This document shows positions 55,238 through 63,383 of a DNA stretch of 64,000 nucleotides, piece by piece (position 1 is the first letter of the stretch; each line of letters opens with the position of its first letter). The position numbers and the translations under genes were made by a program. A model generated the notes under the pieces. The model worked only from the letters and a program-made list of their open reading frames with translations, searched no databases and was not told the origin of the DNA. Source of the DNA: Spartobacteria bacterium (GTDB taxonomy: Bacteria; Verrucomicrobiota; Verrucomicrobiia; Chthoniobacterales; UBA10450); contig PMTM01000013.1 of NCBI GenBank assembly GCA_003167365.1, forward strand, positions 58,667 to 122,666, read 5' to 3'.

Positions 55238-56875
55238 ATGGATCGCGGTCTTTTTCGCTACGAAGAGCCGTACGGACACGGGCGGCCGCGCCGCCGGACC
55301 AACTATTTCGCCTGGGCGATCGCGATCCTGCTTCTCACCGGTTTAGCTTTCACGGCCTGGCTCGCCGGTTTTTACATTATCGGCCAGCCCGAGCGTCCGG
55401 ACAGTTACCGGATTCTGAAGAAGCTGCACAAGGTCGAGCCGCCGAAACGTTTTGAATTGACCGCGGCGCCGCCCGGAGAGTTCCTGACCGCGACCCAACT
55501 CTACGAACGTTACTCCGCGATGGGCGCGGCCGAGCTGGCGAGGACGAGCAGCGAGCTGACGCGCAATTACATTCGCAATTATCAGCAGGTGCGCGGCCTC
55601 GTTCCCTACGTCGTTGGGCGATACACGATCATGGAAACACGCGAACTGGGCAGCAGCGACATTTTCGCCGACGGCATGGTTGCGTTGACCATCTCGGCTG
55701 ACCGCGGCGAACTGCTGATGGAACACGTTTATCCCGCCGAGCCCCAAGTGGTGCCGTTGATGAAGCAAACGCTCAACGTCGGTTTGGAAATCAAACTCGA
55801 ACGCACCCACGATCTTTCGGCCGTCATTCACGTTGAGCGTCTCGTTGACGGCCGGCTCATGATCACCGCCATCCCGCTGCTTTACGGGACATACACGGTC
55901 ACGCGTGGCACTGGAACTTTCAGTCTCGAGCCGCCGATGGATCTCAATCTCGGGGCCGGTTGGCCGGTGTTTAAGGACGCAACCAGACGCAAAGCCGAAA
56001 TTCATTTCGCCACTTATCGGCAACAATCGCCTGCCGCGAAGGGAAATGTTCCGATTCCCGGACTCGCGCCCAGTGGATCTCCTCCGCCGGCGGAAAACGA
56101 ATTGGTTCGCGTCGAGCAAGCGGTGCCGTTGGAGGCGCCGAAAGTTGCGGCTGTTCAGCCCAAGATCGACAATCGTTCCGCCAAAGCCACACCGAGTCCG
56201 AAAGGCGGAAAGCTCGCGAAGAATCAGAAGGCGACACCGACGCCGGCGATCGCGCAACAACTGGTCACGCCTTCGCCGGCACCGATCGCCATGGCTGCGG
56301 CATCGACGCCGAAACCAACTGTGGCCGAGCCGCCCAGATCGACGCCAGCGATCAAGTCGCCCGTTGTTAGTGCGCTACCGGTCGCGACACCGCCGGAACG
56401 CGTGGCCGCGGCCGCTCCAGCTCAGGTCGAAGGCGCGCTGCCAGCATTACCCGCTCAACCGGTGCCCGCGGATTCTTCGGGAAACGCTCTCGCCTCGATT
56501 GCGGGCGGCGGTACTTGGAAAACTTTTGCGCCGGGAAGAATGCCCCTGGGCCGTCTCATCGGCACGAGCGATCTAAAAGATTTGGCTGACCGCGGGGTCG
56601 TCGGCGAACGCGTTTACTTGAAGGGCCAATTCGTCGTGAATTTTGCCGACGCCAATCGCGCCGTGCTCCGTCCACGATCGAAACTGACCGACACAGTCCT
56701 GCATTTCGGAGCCGGCTCCTCCACGCGAATCATTGTCGATTTTCCAGCCGGCTACACGCCGCCGTCGCAAGGCTCGGTGGTTAGTCGCGACGAAGCGCGT
56801 CCTTACGAAATCACCGAGGTGCGCAAGCAGGACGACGGACAGCTTAACGTCTTCGTCCGCGAAATCATGCAGTAG
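55238..56875 (+). CDS. Membrane-anchored protein with Pro/Ala/Thr-rich linker, unknown function
   Basis: This 545-residue protein has one membrane segment (about residues 24-49), a folded region to about 270 (GLVPYVVGRYTIMETREL and VLALTI-like strands), a long Pro/Ala/Thr-rich linker (about 270-430, with many ATPTP and SPAP words) and a beta-rich C-terminal domain (FAPGRMPLGRLIGTSDLKDLADR, YLKGQFVVNF). No family is recognised. It is on the same strand and 29 bp after iscA/erpA. A cell-envelope role is suggested by the linker. Confidence 0.72.
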   Translation: MDRGLFRYEEPYGHGRPRRRTNYFAWAIAILLLTGLAFTAWLAGFYIIGQPERPDSYRILKKLHKVEPPKRFELTAAPPGEFLTATQLYERYSAMGAAELARTSSELTRNYIRNYQQVRGLVPYVVGRYTIMETRELGSSDIFADGMVALTISADRGELLMEHVYPAEPQVVPLMKQTLNVGLEIKLERTHDLSAVIHVERLVDGRLMITAIPLLYGTYTVTRGTGTFSLEPPMDLNLGAGWPVFKDATRRKAEIHFATYRQQSPAAKGNVPIPGLAPSGSPPPAENELVRVEQAVPLEAPKVAAVQPKIDNRSAKATPSPKGGKLAKNQKATPTPAIAQQLVTPSPAPIAMAAASTPKPTVAEPPRSTPAIKSPVVSALPVATPPERVAAAAPAQVEGALPALPAQPVPADSSGNALASIAGGGTWKTFAPGRMPLGRLIGTSDLKDLADRGVVGERVYLKGQFVVNFADANRAVLRPRSKLTDTVLHFGAGSSTRIIVDFPAGYTPPSQGSVVSRDEARPYEITEVRKQDDGQLNVFVREIMQ

Positions 56876-56879
56876 GAAA

Positions 56880-57554
56880 CTAGTTGGCGCGCGATCGTAA
56901 TATTACTTTGCCGTCGCGCACCTCGACCGTGCCGCCACTATATTCGTCCTCGTATGGAGCGACATAACTGCGCAACGATCGCGAATTATATTGCCAATCT
57001 AAAAGATCCGCCGGGACCGCTTTACCATTCACGTTAATCGCGCTCAGGCGGGGATAATCAATAGATTGCGCGGTGTCAAAATCAGCTGTGATGTCGGCGT
57101 TAAAATAGTAGCCATATTGAGGGACATACTCGCGAAGAGGAATGCTCGTCTGCAAACGGAACCGATTCCCTTCGATTGAAACAAAAAGTTTGCCGTGCCA
57201 GTGCCGGCTGGTCGCAATCAAGCCGTTGATATCGTCAGCCGTTAGTTCGATTTCCGCCGGCTCGTGCGCTTTAACCGAATCTTCGAAACTTTTCCAGCGC
57301 TCTTTGACCGTTTGAATTTCTGGGTCCGTTGCTTCGTGTGTCGGAATTTCTTTAGGCGAATTCGCCAGGACATTCGTCCTCGTTAGCCAATAACCCCCAC
57401 GAACGAGTGCCGAGTGATGCCGGAAGCCCCAGTAAAGACCGACACAACAGGCGATCATCAAAACAAAAATGAAAACAGCAAGGATGAGGCAGCCTTTGCC
57501 AAAGCAGCCCATTCCGCGTTGCGGCGGCGGAGGTTCGATCCAGCTATTAGCCAT
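56880..57554 (-). CDS. Single-pass membrane protein, unknown function
   Basis: This 224-residue protein has a proline-rich start (EPPPPQRGMGCFGKGCLI), one membrane helix at about 23-45, and a C-terminal soluble part with AEIELTADDINGLIATS and INVNGKAVPADLL. No family is recognised with certainty. Its first codons overlap the HIT-protein gene by 8 bp, so the two are read together. It ends 4 bp from the convergent preceding gene. Confidence 0.66.
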   Translation of the reverse strand: MANSWIEPPPPQRGMGCFGKGCLILAVFIFVLMIACCVGLYWGFRHHSALVRGGYWLTRTNVLANSPKEIPTHEATDPEIQTVKERWKSFEDSVKAHEPAEIELTADDINGLIATSRHWHGKLFVSIEGNRFRLQTSIPLREYVPQYGYYFNADITADFDTAQSIDYPRLSAINVNGKAVPADLLDWQYNSRSLRSYVAPYEDEYSGGTVEVRDGKVILRSRAN

Positions 57555-58077
57555 GACGTTCGCGTTTCTCGATGTCGATCTTGGTCTGCGCGTCGATCAA
57601 CTTATCGTAAAGGCTGCGCAATCCTTCCGAGATGACTCGCGTCCCGGTGAGGATGGGCATGAAGTTCGTGTCGCCGTTCCATCGCGGAACGATGTGCAAA
57701 TGTAAATGATCGACCACGCCCGCGCCCGCGGATTCGCCCAGGTTCAGTCCAACGTTGAAACCTTGCGCCTGCATTGTTGCGCGGAGCAGCGCCTGACCAT
57801 GGGTCACTAAATTCCAAAGCTCGACCACCTCGTTTTCTCCCAGCGACGATGCATCGGCCGTCTTTCGGTACGGAACGGCCATTAGATGTCCGACCGCATA
57901 AGGATAGCGGTTCATCATTAAAAATGCATTCTTGCGCCGCGTAATTACGAGATGGGCTGCGTCGTCGCTCGCTTGGGCCGCTTCTGACAAAAAATTCGAA
58001 TTTCGCGGTTCGCGTTCGAAATAGTCGATCCGCCACGGCGCCCAAAGTTTTTCAACCTCTGCTTTCGGAAATTCCAT
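57547..58077 (-). CDS. HIT family (histidine triad) hydrolase
   Basis: This protein of about 176 residues has the triad HLHLHIVPRW near residues 124-133, and the N-terminal LWAPWRIDYF typical of the ATP-adenylyltransferase-like/AP4A-type HIT branch. It probably hydrolyses or phosphorolyses a dinucleoside polyphosphate or AMP conjugate. ATG at 58077 (MEFPKAEVEKLWAPWR) is preferred to one 12 bp upstream. It overlaps the following membrane-protein gene. Confidence 0.9.
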   Translation of the reverse strand: MEFPKAEVEKLWAPWRIDYFEREPRNSNFLSEAAQASDDAAHLVITRRKNAFLMMNRYPYAVGHLMAVPYRKTADASSLGENEVVELWNLVTHGQALLRATMQAQGFNVGLNLGESAGAGVVDHLHLHIVPRWNGDTNFMPILTGTRVISEGLRSLYDKLIDAQTKIDIEKRERHG

Positions 58078-58140
58078 CGAGATTCGCAAACGCTAAATTT
58101 CTGCACGCGAAAGGTCGAGCACGCATTTCCTCAATTCGAT

Positions 58141-58262
58141 GTCATCCCGAGCCGCTGCCGCTCGGCGCTGCGAGGGACCTCACAGTCGAAGCTTGGATTC
58201 TCTTCGGACATGAAGGACGCCGACGAAGTCTGTGTGAGATCCTTCACTTCGTTCAGGATGAC
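58141..58262. repeat. Second GTCATCCCGAGC-type palindromic repeat
   Basis: The left arm GTCATCCCGAGC...GAGGGACCT is mirrored by the right arm AGATCCTTCACTTCGTTCAGGATGAC. Terminal words are the same as in 5763-5847, with a longer middle of about 60 bp. It fills the gap between lpxB and the HIT-protein gene, at the 3' end of lpxB. Confidence 0.8.
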
Positions 58263-58293
58263 ACCGCGCTCTTAGCTTTCGGCATTCTCATCG

Positions 58294-59433
58294 TCAACCG
58301 CCTCTACCGGCAAGCTCTTGCACAATCGCTTCCGCGGCTTTCGCGCTCGCACCCCCTGGACCAAGCCGGCTAATAATCGTGTCGAAGTCTGAAATCATAC
58401 GCGCGCGCTCGGAGTCGTTGCCCATTAATTCCAGCACCGCTTTCGCAATTGCGCGCGGCTTAGCCTGATGCTGGATGAACTCCGGCACGACTTCGTCATT
58501 CGCCAGCACATTGGGCATGCCAAGATATTTCACCTTAACGACAAAGCGCGCCGCCAGATACGTGAGCCATGAAACTTTGTAGACGAGCACGAACGGCAAC
58601 CGAAAATATGCCGCCTCGAGCGTCGCACTCCCAGAGGCAACGATTCCAGCAAACGCTCGTTGCATGGCCACGGCCGTCTCGTTCGTGACGACGCGAAATA
58701 ATCCCTCTCTCATGCGAGCATCCGTCAACATTTCCCAAATGTCCGCCGCCAGCGACTCCGACGCCGCTGCAACCTCGAATCGCAAGAGTTGGTCCTCGTG
58801 AAAAAGTTCGCGTACTGCGTCCAGCATGACCGGAAGATTCTTGAGCACTTCTCGCGAGCGGCTCCCCGGAAAAAGTCCGATCAAATGCCGATCGCGTTTG
58901 ATGTCGATCTTGTGGGTGCGCAAATTGTCGATCATGGGATGACCAACGAAAATCGTGCGCAATCCCGATTCGTTGTAGAGATCGGCTTCGAAAGGAAAAA
59001 TGCAGAGCATCAGATCGAGCCAGCGCGCCATCTGCTTGATCCGGCCGCGATTCCAGGCCCACACTTGCGGACTGATGTAGTAGATAATTTTTGGCCGCGT
59101 TGCTCGTCGATGCAAAGCCCGCGCCAGTCTGAGATTGAAGCCGGGATAATCGATCAGCACAACCACGTCGGGTTTGGTCTGGGCAATTTCGCTGAGCGTC
59201 TCGCGGAATTTTTGACGGAAGTAACCGTAGCGTTTGATCACTTCCCAAAGGCCGACAACAGCAGCGTCGTCGATCCAATCTACGAGCTGCGCACCCGCGA
59301 TCGCTTTCATTCGCGGCCCCCCGCGCCCGAGAAACTGAAGATCGCGATCTAGCTTGCGCAGCGATTCCATCAAGGCCGCGCCGTGATTGTCTGCGCTCGC
59401 TTCGCCCGCGACGAGGTAAATGCTCTTAGCCAC
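58294..59433 (-). CDS. lpxB: Lipid-A-disaccharide synthase
   Basis: This 379-residue GT19 enzyme joins UDP-2,3-diacylglucosamine and lipid X. It has YLVAGEASADNHGAALM at the N-terminus, LGRGGPRMKAIAGAQ, VVLIDYPGFNLRLA, YYISPQVWAWNRGRIKQM and VGHPMIDNL. The long upstream extension is only the shadow of the preceding gene, so GTG giving VAKSIYLVAGEAS was chosen. It overlaps the Gfo/Idh gene by 8 bp. Confidence 0.95.
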   Translation of the reverse strand: MAKSIYLVAGEASADNHGAALMESLRKLDRDLQFLGRGGPRMKAIAGAQLVDWIDDAAVVGLWEVIKRYGYFRQKFRETLSEIAQTKPDVVVLIDYPGFNLRLARALHRRATRPKIIYYISPQVWAWNRGRIKQMARWLDLMLCIFPFEADLYNESGLRTIFVGHPMIDNLRTHKIDIKRDRHLIGLFPGSRSREVLKNLPVMLDAVRELFHEDQLLRFEVAAASESLAADIWEMLTDARMREGLFRVVTNETAVAMQRAFAGIVASGSATLEAAYFRLPFVLVYKVSWLTYLAARFVVKVKYLGMPNVLANDEVVPEFIQHQAKPRAIAKAVLELMGNDSERARMISDFDTIISRLGPGGASAKAAEAIVQELAGRGG

Positions 59434-60346
59434 TCGATGCGATCCGCTTGGTAATTTCGACGGCCAGCTCCAACGCCGCCGTCGCTTGAAATCCGGAGAC
59501 CTTCGGTTGCCGCCCGGTGCTGGCGCATTCGATAAACGCGGCCAACTGACGCTTGAGCGGCTCGCCCCGTTCGATCTCCACTTCGGACCGCGCGATTTTA
59601 CCATCCACGCGCCGATAAACTTCGCCGGTCTGATTTTGATAATCGAGCGAGAGATAGGCGTCTTCCTGGAAAACGCGAATCTTGCGCATTTGCTCGGGAC
59701 TGATCCGGCTCGACGTGATATTCGCCACGCAGCCATCTTCGAAACGCAGCCGCGCGTTTGCGATGTCTTCGCTCCGGCTCAAAACCGGAACGCCGACCGC
59801 ATCGATGTTCTGCACCGGCGAATGCACGAGGTGCAGAATGATTTCAAGATCGTGGATCATGAGATCGAGGACGACGCCGATATCGGTGCTGCGATTAGGA
59901 TAAGGCGAGAGCCGGTGCGCCTCGATAAAACGCGGATGAGTCAAATGCGCCTCGAGCGCGGTGAGGACCGGATTAAAACGCTCGACGTGGCCAACCTGAA
60001 GAATCAATTCGTTGCGCGCGGCAAGCTCCGCCAGCTCGCTCGCGTGCTCCGTATTTTGGGCAATCGGTTTTTCAATCAGCAAATGTTTGCCGCGGGCAAG
60101 AAGCTGCTTAGCAATTTCGTAATGCGTGTTCGTCGGCGTGGCAATGGATGCCGCGTCCACCAGTTCGGTGAATTCCGCGAGCGATTTTGCCGCCGCGGCG
60201 CGATATTTCCCCGCGATGTGCTGGCCGCGCGCAAGGTCGAGATCGTAAACCGCGGTCAGCTCCGCCGAGGGAAGCTCGGCGTAAAGCCGCGCGTGATTGC
60301 TCCCGATGTGCCCAACGCCAACAACTCCGACGCGCAAAGTTTTCAT
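59426..60346 (-). CDS. Gfo/Idh/MocA oxidoreductase beside lpxB
   Basis: This 306-residue NAD(P)-binding oxidoreductase has VGVVGVGHIGSNHARLYAEL, ASIATPTNTHYEIAKQLL, HLLIEKPIAQN (catalytic EKP) and VGHVERFNPVL. The overlap with lpxB suggests a lipid A role. In bacteria with 3-amino-GlcNAc lipid A, GnnA of this family oxidises UDP-GlcNAc near lpx genes, but the aminotransferase GnnB is not in the window, so this is inference only. Confidence 0.85.
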   Translation of the reverse strand: MKTLRVGVVGVGHIGSNHARLYAELPSAELTAVYDLDLARGQHIAGKYRAAAAKSLAEFTELVDAASIATPTNTHYEIAKQLLARGKHLLIEKPIAQNTEHASELAELAARNELILQVGHVERFNPVLTALEAHLTHPRFIEAHRLSPYPNRSTDIGVVLDLMIHDLEIILHLVHSPVQNIDAVGVPVLSRSEDIANARLRFEDGCVANITSSRISPEQMRKIRVFQEDAYLSLDYQNQTGEVYRRVDGKIARSEVEIERGEPLKRQLAAFIECASTGRQPKVSGFQATAALELAVEITKRIASSG

Positions 60347-60756
60347 CGCAAACGCGTCCGACGTTTCTGGACAGCGCCTGGACGACTCATCACAAACATT
60401 TTTTCTGATTCCTTCACAAACTGAGTGAGCTTAGCATTTTCCCTTTTCCCCTAATGCGCAATCGCGACTTCGTCAGAGAACTTTATCACATTGCCGGCGC
60501 AAATGATCGACATGCCGCATCGCCCGCCAACCATTCAGTGGTTTCACGCGAAGTCGGGCAGTGTGGTGAAGAACGGACTCCGAGCTAATCGGACACGCGT
60601 CGGTCTTGTTTGGGACTGATCCCTTCGGAAGACAAACAACCTGATCTATTTCGCAGTCAACATCTTAAGAATCGGGAAAATCGGCGAGCATGTCTATGCC
60701 GGCGAGCCGATTTTGCCGCTGTCGCAAACAGCCAAAATTGCCTTAACGAATCCACC
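60347..60756. other. Intergenic region upstream of the Gfo/Idh-lpxB unit
   Basis: About 410 bp with no gene I can support. A frame at 60610-60900 is short and overlaps a better gene in the other direction. The region probably carries the promoter for the minus-strand Gfo/Idh-lpxB genes and the end of the GH75-like gene. No clear promoter elements or hairpins. Confidence 0.45.
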
Positions 60757-61380
60757 TCAGGCACTTCGCAATTCATACAATTCCCCGTTTACGGTTGCCG
60801 GCTGGTCCGGCCAGAATTCGAAAGCGACGCCACTGTTTACGCCGCCGTTGCGCGGACTTGCGTTTTTGAATTTCAAAGCTTTTGCCGCCGCAATGGATAA
60901 TTCCCCGATATCGCCAGGACCGCTGACATCTGCGACCACAGCGTCCACGGTAGTTTCCTTATAACGGGCGCGCGCCTTGCATCCAATCACGATACCACGC
61001 GCCTTCTTGCGCACCATCGGGTTGACCACAATGTAGGGCACCTTGGTGGAATCGACATAGCGCGTGGCCAACAGTCGATCTTTCCACGCGTAGGTTGTGC
61101 TCGAATACCAATTGCCATTGCCATCGTCTGTGGGATGTCCGCCATTGTCGATCAAGACATTGCGCCAACCGCGATCAGGCCAGCCCGCGTTTGCATTGGC
61201 GTCCAATCCTTTGCCGTCCTCGCGATAAGCGAACGGATTGCCGTTTTGGCCGTTGGCGCCATCCGCATCGACGGCGGCGCCGCTCTGCCAGTGGACACGT
61301 CCGTCGGATTCCTGGACAACGATGATGCCCTTGATATCAGCAAGCGTGATTGGATCGATAGAAAACGGCCTTAGTTCTTT
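60757..61380 (-). CDS. GH75 (chitosanase-like) protein with no normal start codon
   Basis: The minus-strand frame reads 208 codons with GH75-like blocks: SGAAVDADGANGQNGNPFAYRED, GLDANANAGWPDRGW, TRYVDSTKVPYIVVNP, and VDAVVADVSGPGDIGELSIAAAKAL followed by NGGVNSGVAFEFWP. Chitosanases hydrolyse chitosan. The frame begins within the tail of the upstream gene and has no ATG, GTG or TTG before residue 65 or so. A nearby ATG in another frame (MKRTKAVFYRSNH) suggests a lost frame. So it may be frameshifted or use an unusual start. Confidence 0.7.
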   Translation of the reverse strand, partial: KELRPFSIDPITLADIKGIIVVQESDGRVHWQSGAAVDADGANGQNGNPFAYREDGKGLDANANAGWPDRGWRNVLIDNGGHPTDDGNGNWYSSTTYAWKDRLLATRYVDSTKVPYIVVNPMVRKKARGIVIGCKARARYKETTVDAVVADVSGPGDIGELSIAAAKALKFKNASPRNGGVNSGVAFEFWPDQPATVNGELYELRSA

Positions 61381-62357
61381 TCATTCTTCTGCACCTGATC
61401 CAGAAAAGTTTTGTCATAGGGTGTACTGGTCTGGACGAAAATGCTTTCCGCGGCAAAGCGCGCAGCGCTCCTAGAAACGCGCAAGAGGGCGTAGCCGCGG
61501 TATTCACCGGCTGCCGAGTCGGGAGCGACGAAGGTCTGCGCGATTTCAGCCGAACTCGCTAGCGCGCCAACTAACTGATCGACCAATTGTGGTTTGGCAG
61601 CTAATGTCTCGGAACCTTTCGCCAATTTGACAAACATCGCCGTCGCGGCTTGTCGGCCGTTAAGCAACGCATTGGCCCTTGCCTCTTCGAAGCTTTTGGC
61701 CGTGGCTTTGCCTAGGAAATAAAAGTTCTTTTCGTCGCTGGGTACGTTGCTAACCCAGTCCGGCACGCGCGCGGCGTCGGGGTTAGGCTGCGCGTGAGCG
61801 CTCGGCAGCAAATTGAGTCCCGAATTGGGTTGCGCTATTTCCGTGTCCGATGTCCCTGCCGAGTTATAGATCGTAGCGTTCTCGATCGTCTCGACCTGCT
61901 TAATCAAACCCTGAAACTTGCTATAAAGACCACTTTTCGTCGGCGCGTCCAGGGTCGGATACTGTTCCAACTGCAAAACGAAAGTCTCGACCAAGCCTCG
62001 CGCCTGTCTCACCGCCTTATTGTAGCTCCGATCATCAGCCGGAAAAAACTGGTGGTAATAGCCAACAAAGCCGGCGCTTAAGACCGAAAGAACACCAGTC
62101 AAAATCTTCATCCACCACGCCGTGACCGCTTGCAGCGCCGCCACCACTAGCCCGATTACAAATACCAAAAAGACCAGCCAGCCGACGATCTGTCCGCTCC
62201 GTTCCCAGGAACCGATTCTGTGATCGAGCACTTTGATCTGCCCATCCAGAAACGGATCCGCCGAGCCGTGGCAGAGCGGGCAGACAAGCACGTAACATCC
62301 CACGATCAACCCCACCATTATCCAAATTCTTTGTTGTCCAGTTTTCATGATCGACAT
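61371..62357 (-). CDS. Membrane protein with LPP20-like C-terminal domain
   Basis: This 328-residue protein has two or three membrane segments (about 10-30, 58-79, 82-103), then a soluble region with VPDWVSNVPSDEKNFYFLGKATAKSFEEARANALLNGRQAATAMFV, like the LPP20/FlgT-type domain. It ends inside the start of the GH75-like frame. The membrane part is typical of envelope assembly proteins, but the role is unknown. Starts at residues 1 and 4 are possible. Confidence 0.74.
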   Translation of the reverse strand: MSIMKTGQQRIWIMVGLIVGCYVLVCPLCHGSADPFLDGQIKVLDHRIGSWERSGQIVGWLVFLVFVIGLVVAALQAVTAWWMKILTGVLSVLSAGFVGYYHQFFPADDRSYNKAVRQARGLVETFVLQLEQYPTLDAPTKSGLYSKFQGLIKQVETIENATIYNSAGTSDTEIAQPNSGLNLLPSAHAQPNPDAARVPDWVSNVPSDEKNFYFLGKATAKSFEEARANALLNGRQAATAMFVKLAKGSETLAAKPQLVDQLVGALASSAEIAQTFVAPDSAAGEYRGYALLRVSRSAARFAAESIFVQTSTPYDKTFLDQVQKNEKN

Positions 62358-62366
62358 CCTCCTAGT

Positions 62367-62501
62367 TCACACATCATTTTCATCAATAAGCATATAAGGC
62401 ATAAGAGTTTGCTGAGCTTGTTGCATGGCGGCGACCGCCGGATCGAAAAACCGGTGCCACGTTGCACGCTTGTCGCTCCATAGCGTGAGATAATCCGGCA
62501 T
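62367..62501 (-). CDS. Possible 44-aa small protein
   Basis: A short frame, PDYLTLWSDKRATWHRFFDPA followed by AVAAMQQAQQTLMPYMLIDENDV, fits between the stop of the lipoprotein gene and the start of the LPP20-like gene on the same strand. It has a plausible amphipathic composition and fills the gap nearly exactly, but no clear ribosome-binding site is seen. Tentative. Confidence 0.35.
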   Translation of the reverse strand: MPDYLTLWSDKRATWHRFFDPAVAAMQQAQQTLMPYMLIDENDV

Positions 62502-62517
62502 AATCTCAATCAATCTC

Positions 62518-63195
62518 TCATTGGTTGTTCCCGTTCTTCTCCGTTTTTGTGACTTCGCCCTTGGCAACGGCCTGCTCGACGCCGGCTTGTTTGCCGACGT
62601 CTGCAAAGGCGGCATCGAGGCTACCTTGGTGGCCGTAATCCTGAATATCGCGATAGGCTTCGGCGCAGCCGTAACCCTTGTCGGCAAGTCGTCCCTTGAT
62701 GTATTCGAGCTTGGTCGTGCGCAACGCATCCATTCGCCCGACGAAGGTGCTGATGGATTGATCGAACAGGATGTTCTTACCGAATGCCGCAGAAGTGCCG
62801 GTGACCGCGCCGGCGATTCCGGAAAGCACTTTGGTAGTTCCAGAAGTGGTCAACGTGCCCGCCGCATTCAGACCGATGGAGGCAGTCTGAGCGCCGAAAC
62901 CTCCCCAAGAAGTGCCGCGTCGGATAAGATCGACATACTTCTTATATTCGTAATCTTTAACGGCGATGCCCTCGTAGACAAAATCGGGCACGGTCATCGT
63001 TAGGGCTCCCCCGCTCCACGGTGTGGCGCCTACGCCACCAGCCCGGTTAAACCGTGCATTCCATTGCGCCACCACAGCCGCGCCGGAATGATCCGCTGTT
63101 GCGCAGCCGGCCAGACAGATCGCCACGAGCAAGCCGACAAGCGCGCTTGGATAAAGACTCTTTATTATTATTGATAGAGACAAAGGTGAATTCAT
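62518..63195 (-). CDS. Putative lipoprotein of about 225 aa
   Basis: An N-terminal lipobox LAGC follows a hydrophobic stretch (SALVGLLVAICLAGC). The mature region has VPDFVYEGIAVKDYEYKKYVDLIRRG, Gly/Ala/Thr-rich segments and AFADVGKQAGVEQAVAKGE. The ATG at 63195 is fixed by the ATGA overlap with the preceding gene and by the signal peptide. Function unknown; it belongs to the lipase-linked unit. Confidence 0.75.
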   Translation of the reverse strand: MNSPLSLSIIIKSLYPSALVGLLVAICLAGCATADHSGAAVVAQWNARFNRAGGVGATPWSGGALTMTVPDFVYEGIAVKDYEYKKYVDLIRRGTSWGGFGAQTASIGLNAAGTLTTSGTTKVLSGIAGAVTGTSAAFGKNILFDQSISTFVGRMDALRTTKLEYIKGRLADKGYGCAEAYRDIQDYGHQGSLDAAFADVGKQAGVEQAVAKGEVTKTEKNGNNQ

Positions 63196-63383
63196 ATCAA
63201 GACATGGACGGCTGATAGCTGTCCCGCATCCGCGCACGCGATCGCGGTTTTGGTTTTCACCGATAGGTCGGTAAGCAGATGGTCCGTCGTTTCGTCGTAA
63301 GGGGCAACGAACATCGTGCTGCAACCGGCGAGAAGAATGCATCCGGCGAGTAATGCCGCAAACTGTTGCGCCGCTGGTTTCAT
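63192..63383 (-). CDS. Small lipoprotein (63 aa)
   Basis: This 63-residue protein has the lipobox LAGC after AAQQFAALLAGCILLAGC; two candidate cysteines lie close together. It is linked to both neighbours by ATGA overlaps (start at 63383 with the lipase stop, stop at 63192 with the next start), which strongly supports it as real. No domain known. Confidence 0.7.
   Translation of the reverse strand: MKPAAQQFAALLAGCILLAGCSTMFVAPYDETTDHLLTDLSVKTKTAIACADAGQLSAVHVLI

Noticed and set aside
55343..56260. 305-codon minus-strand frame inside the Pro-rich membrane protein gene
   Set aside because: Antisense shadow with low-complexity Arg-rich text; the plus frame has a membrane helix and clear linker-domain layout.
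60610..60900. 96-codon plus-strand frame
   Set aside because: It overlaps the GH75-like frame on the other strand and has no motif, start context or neighbours to support it.
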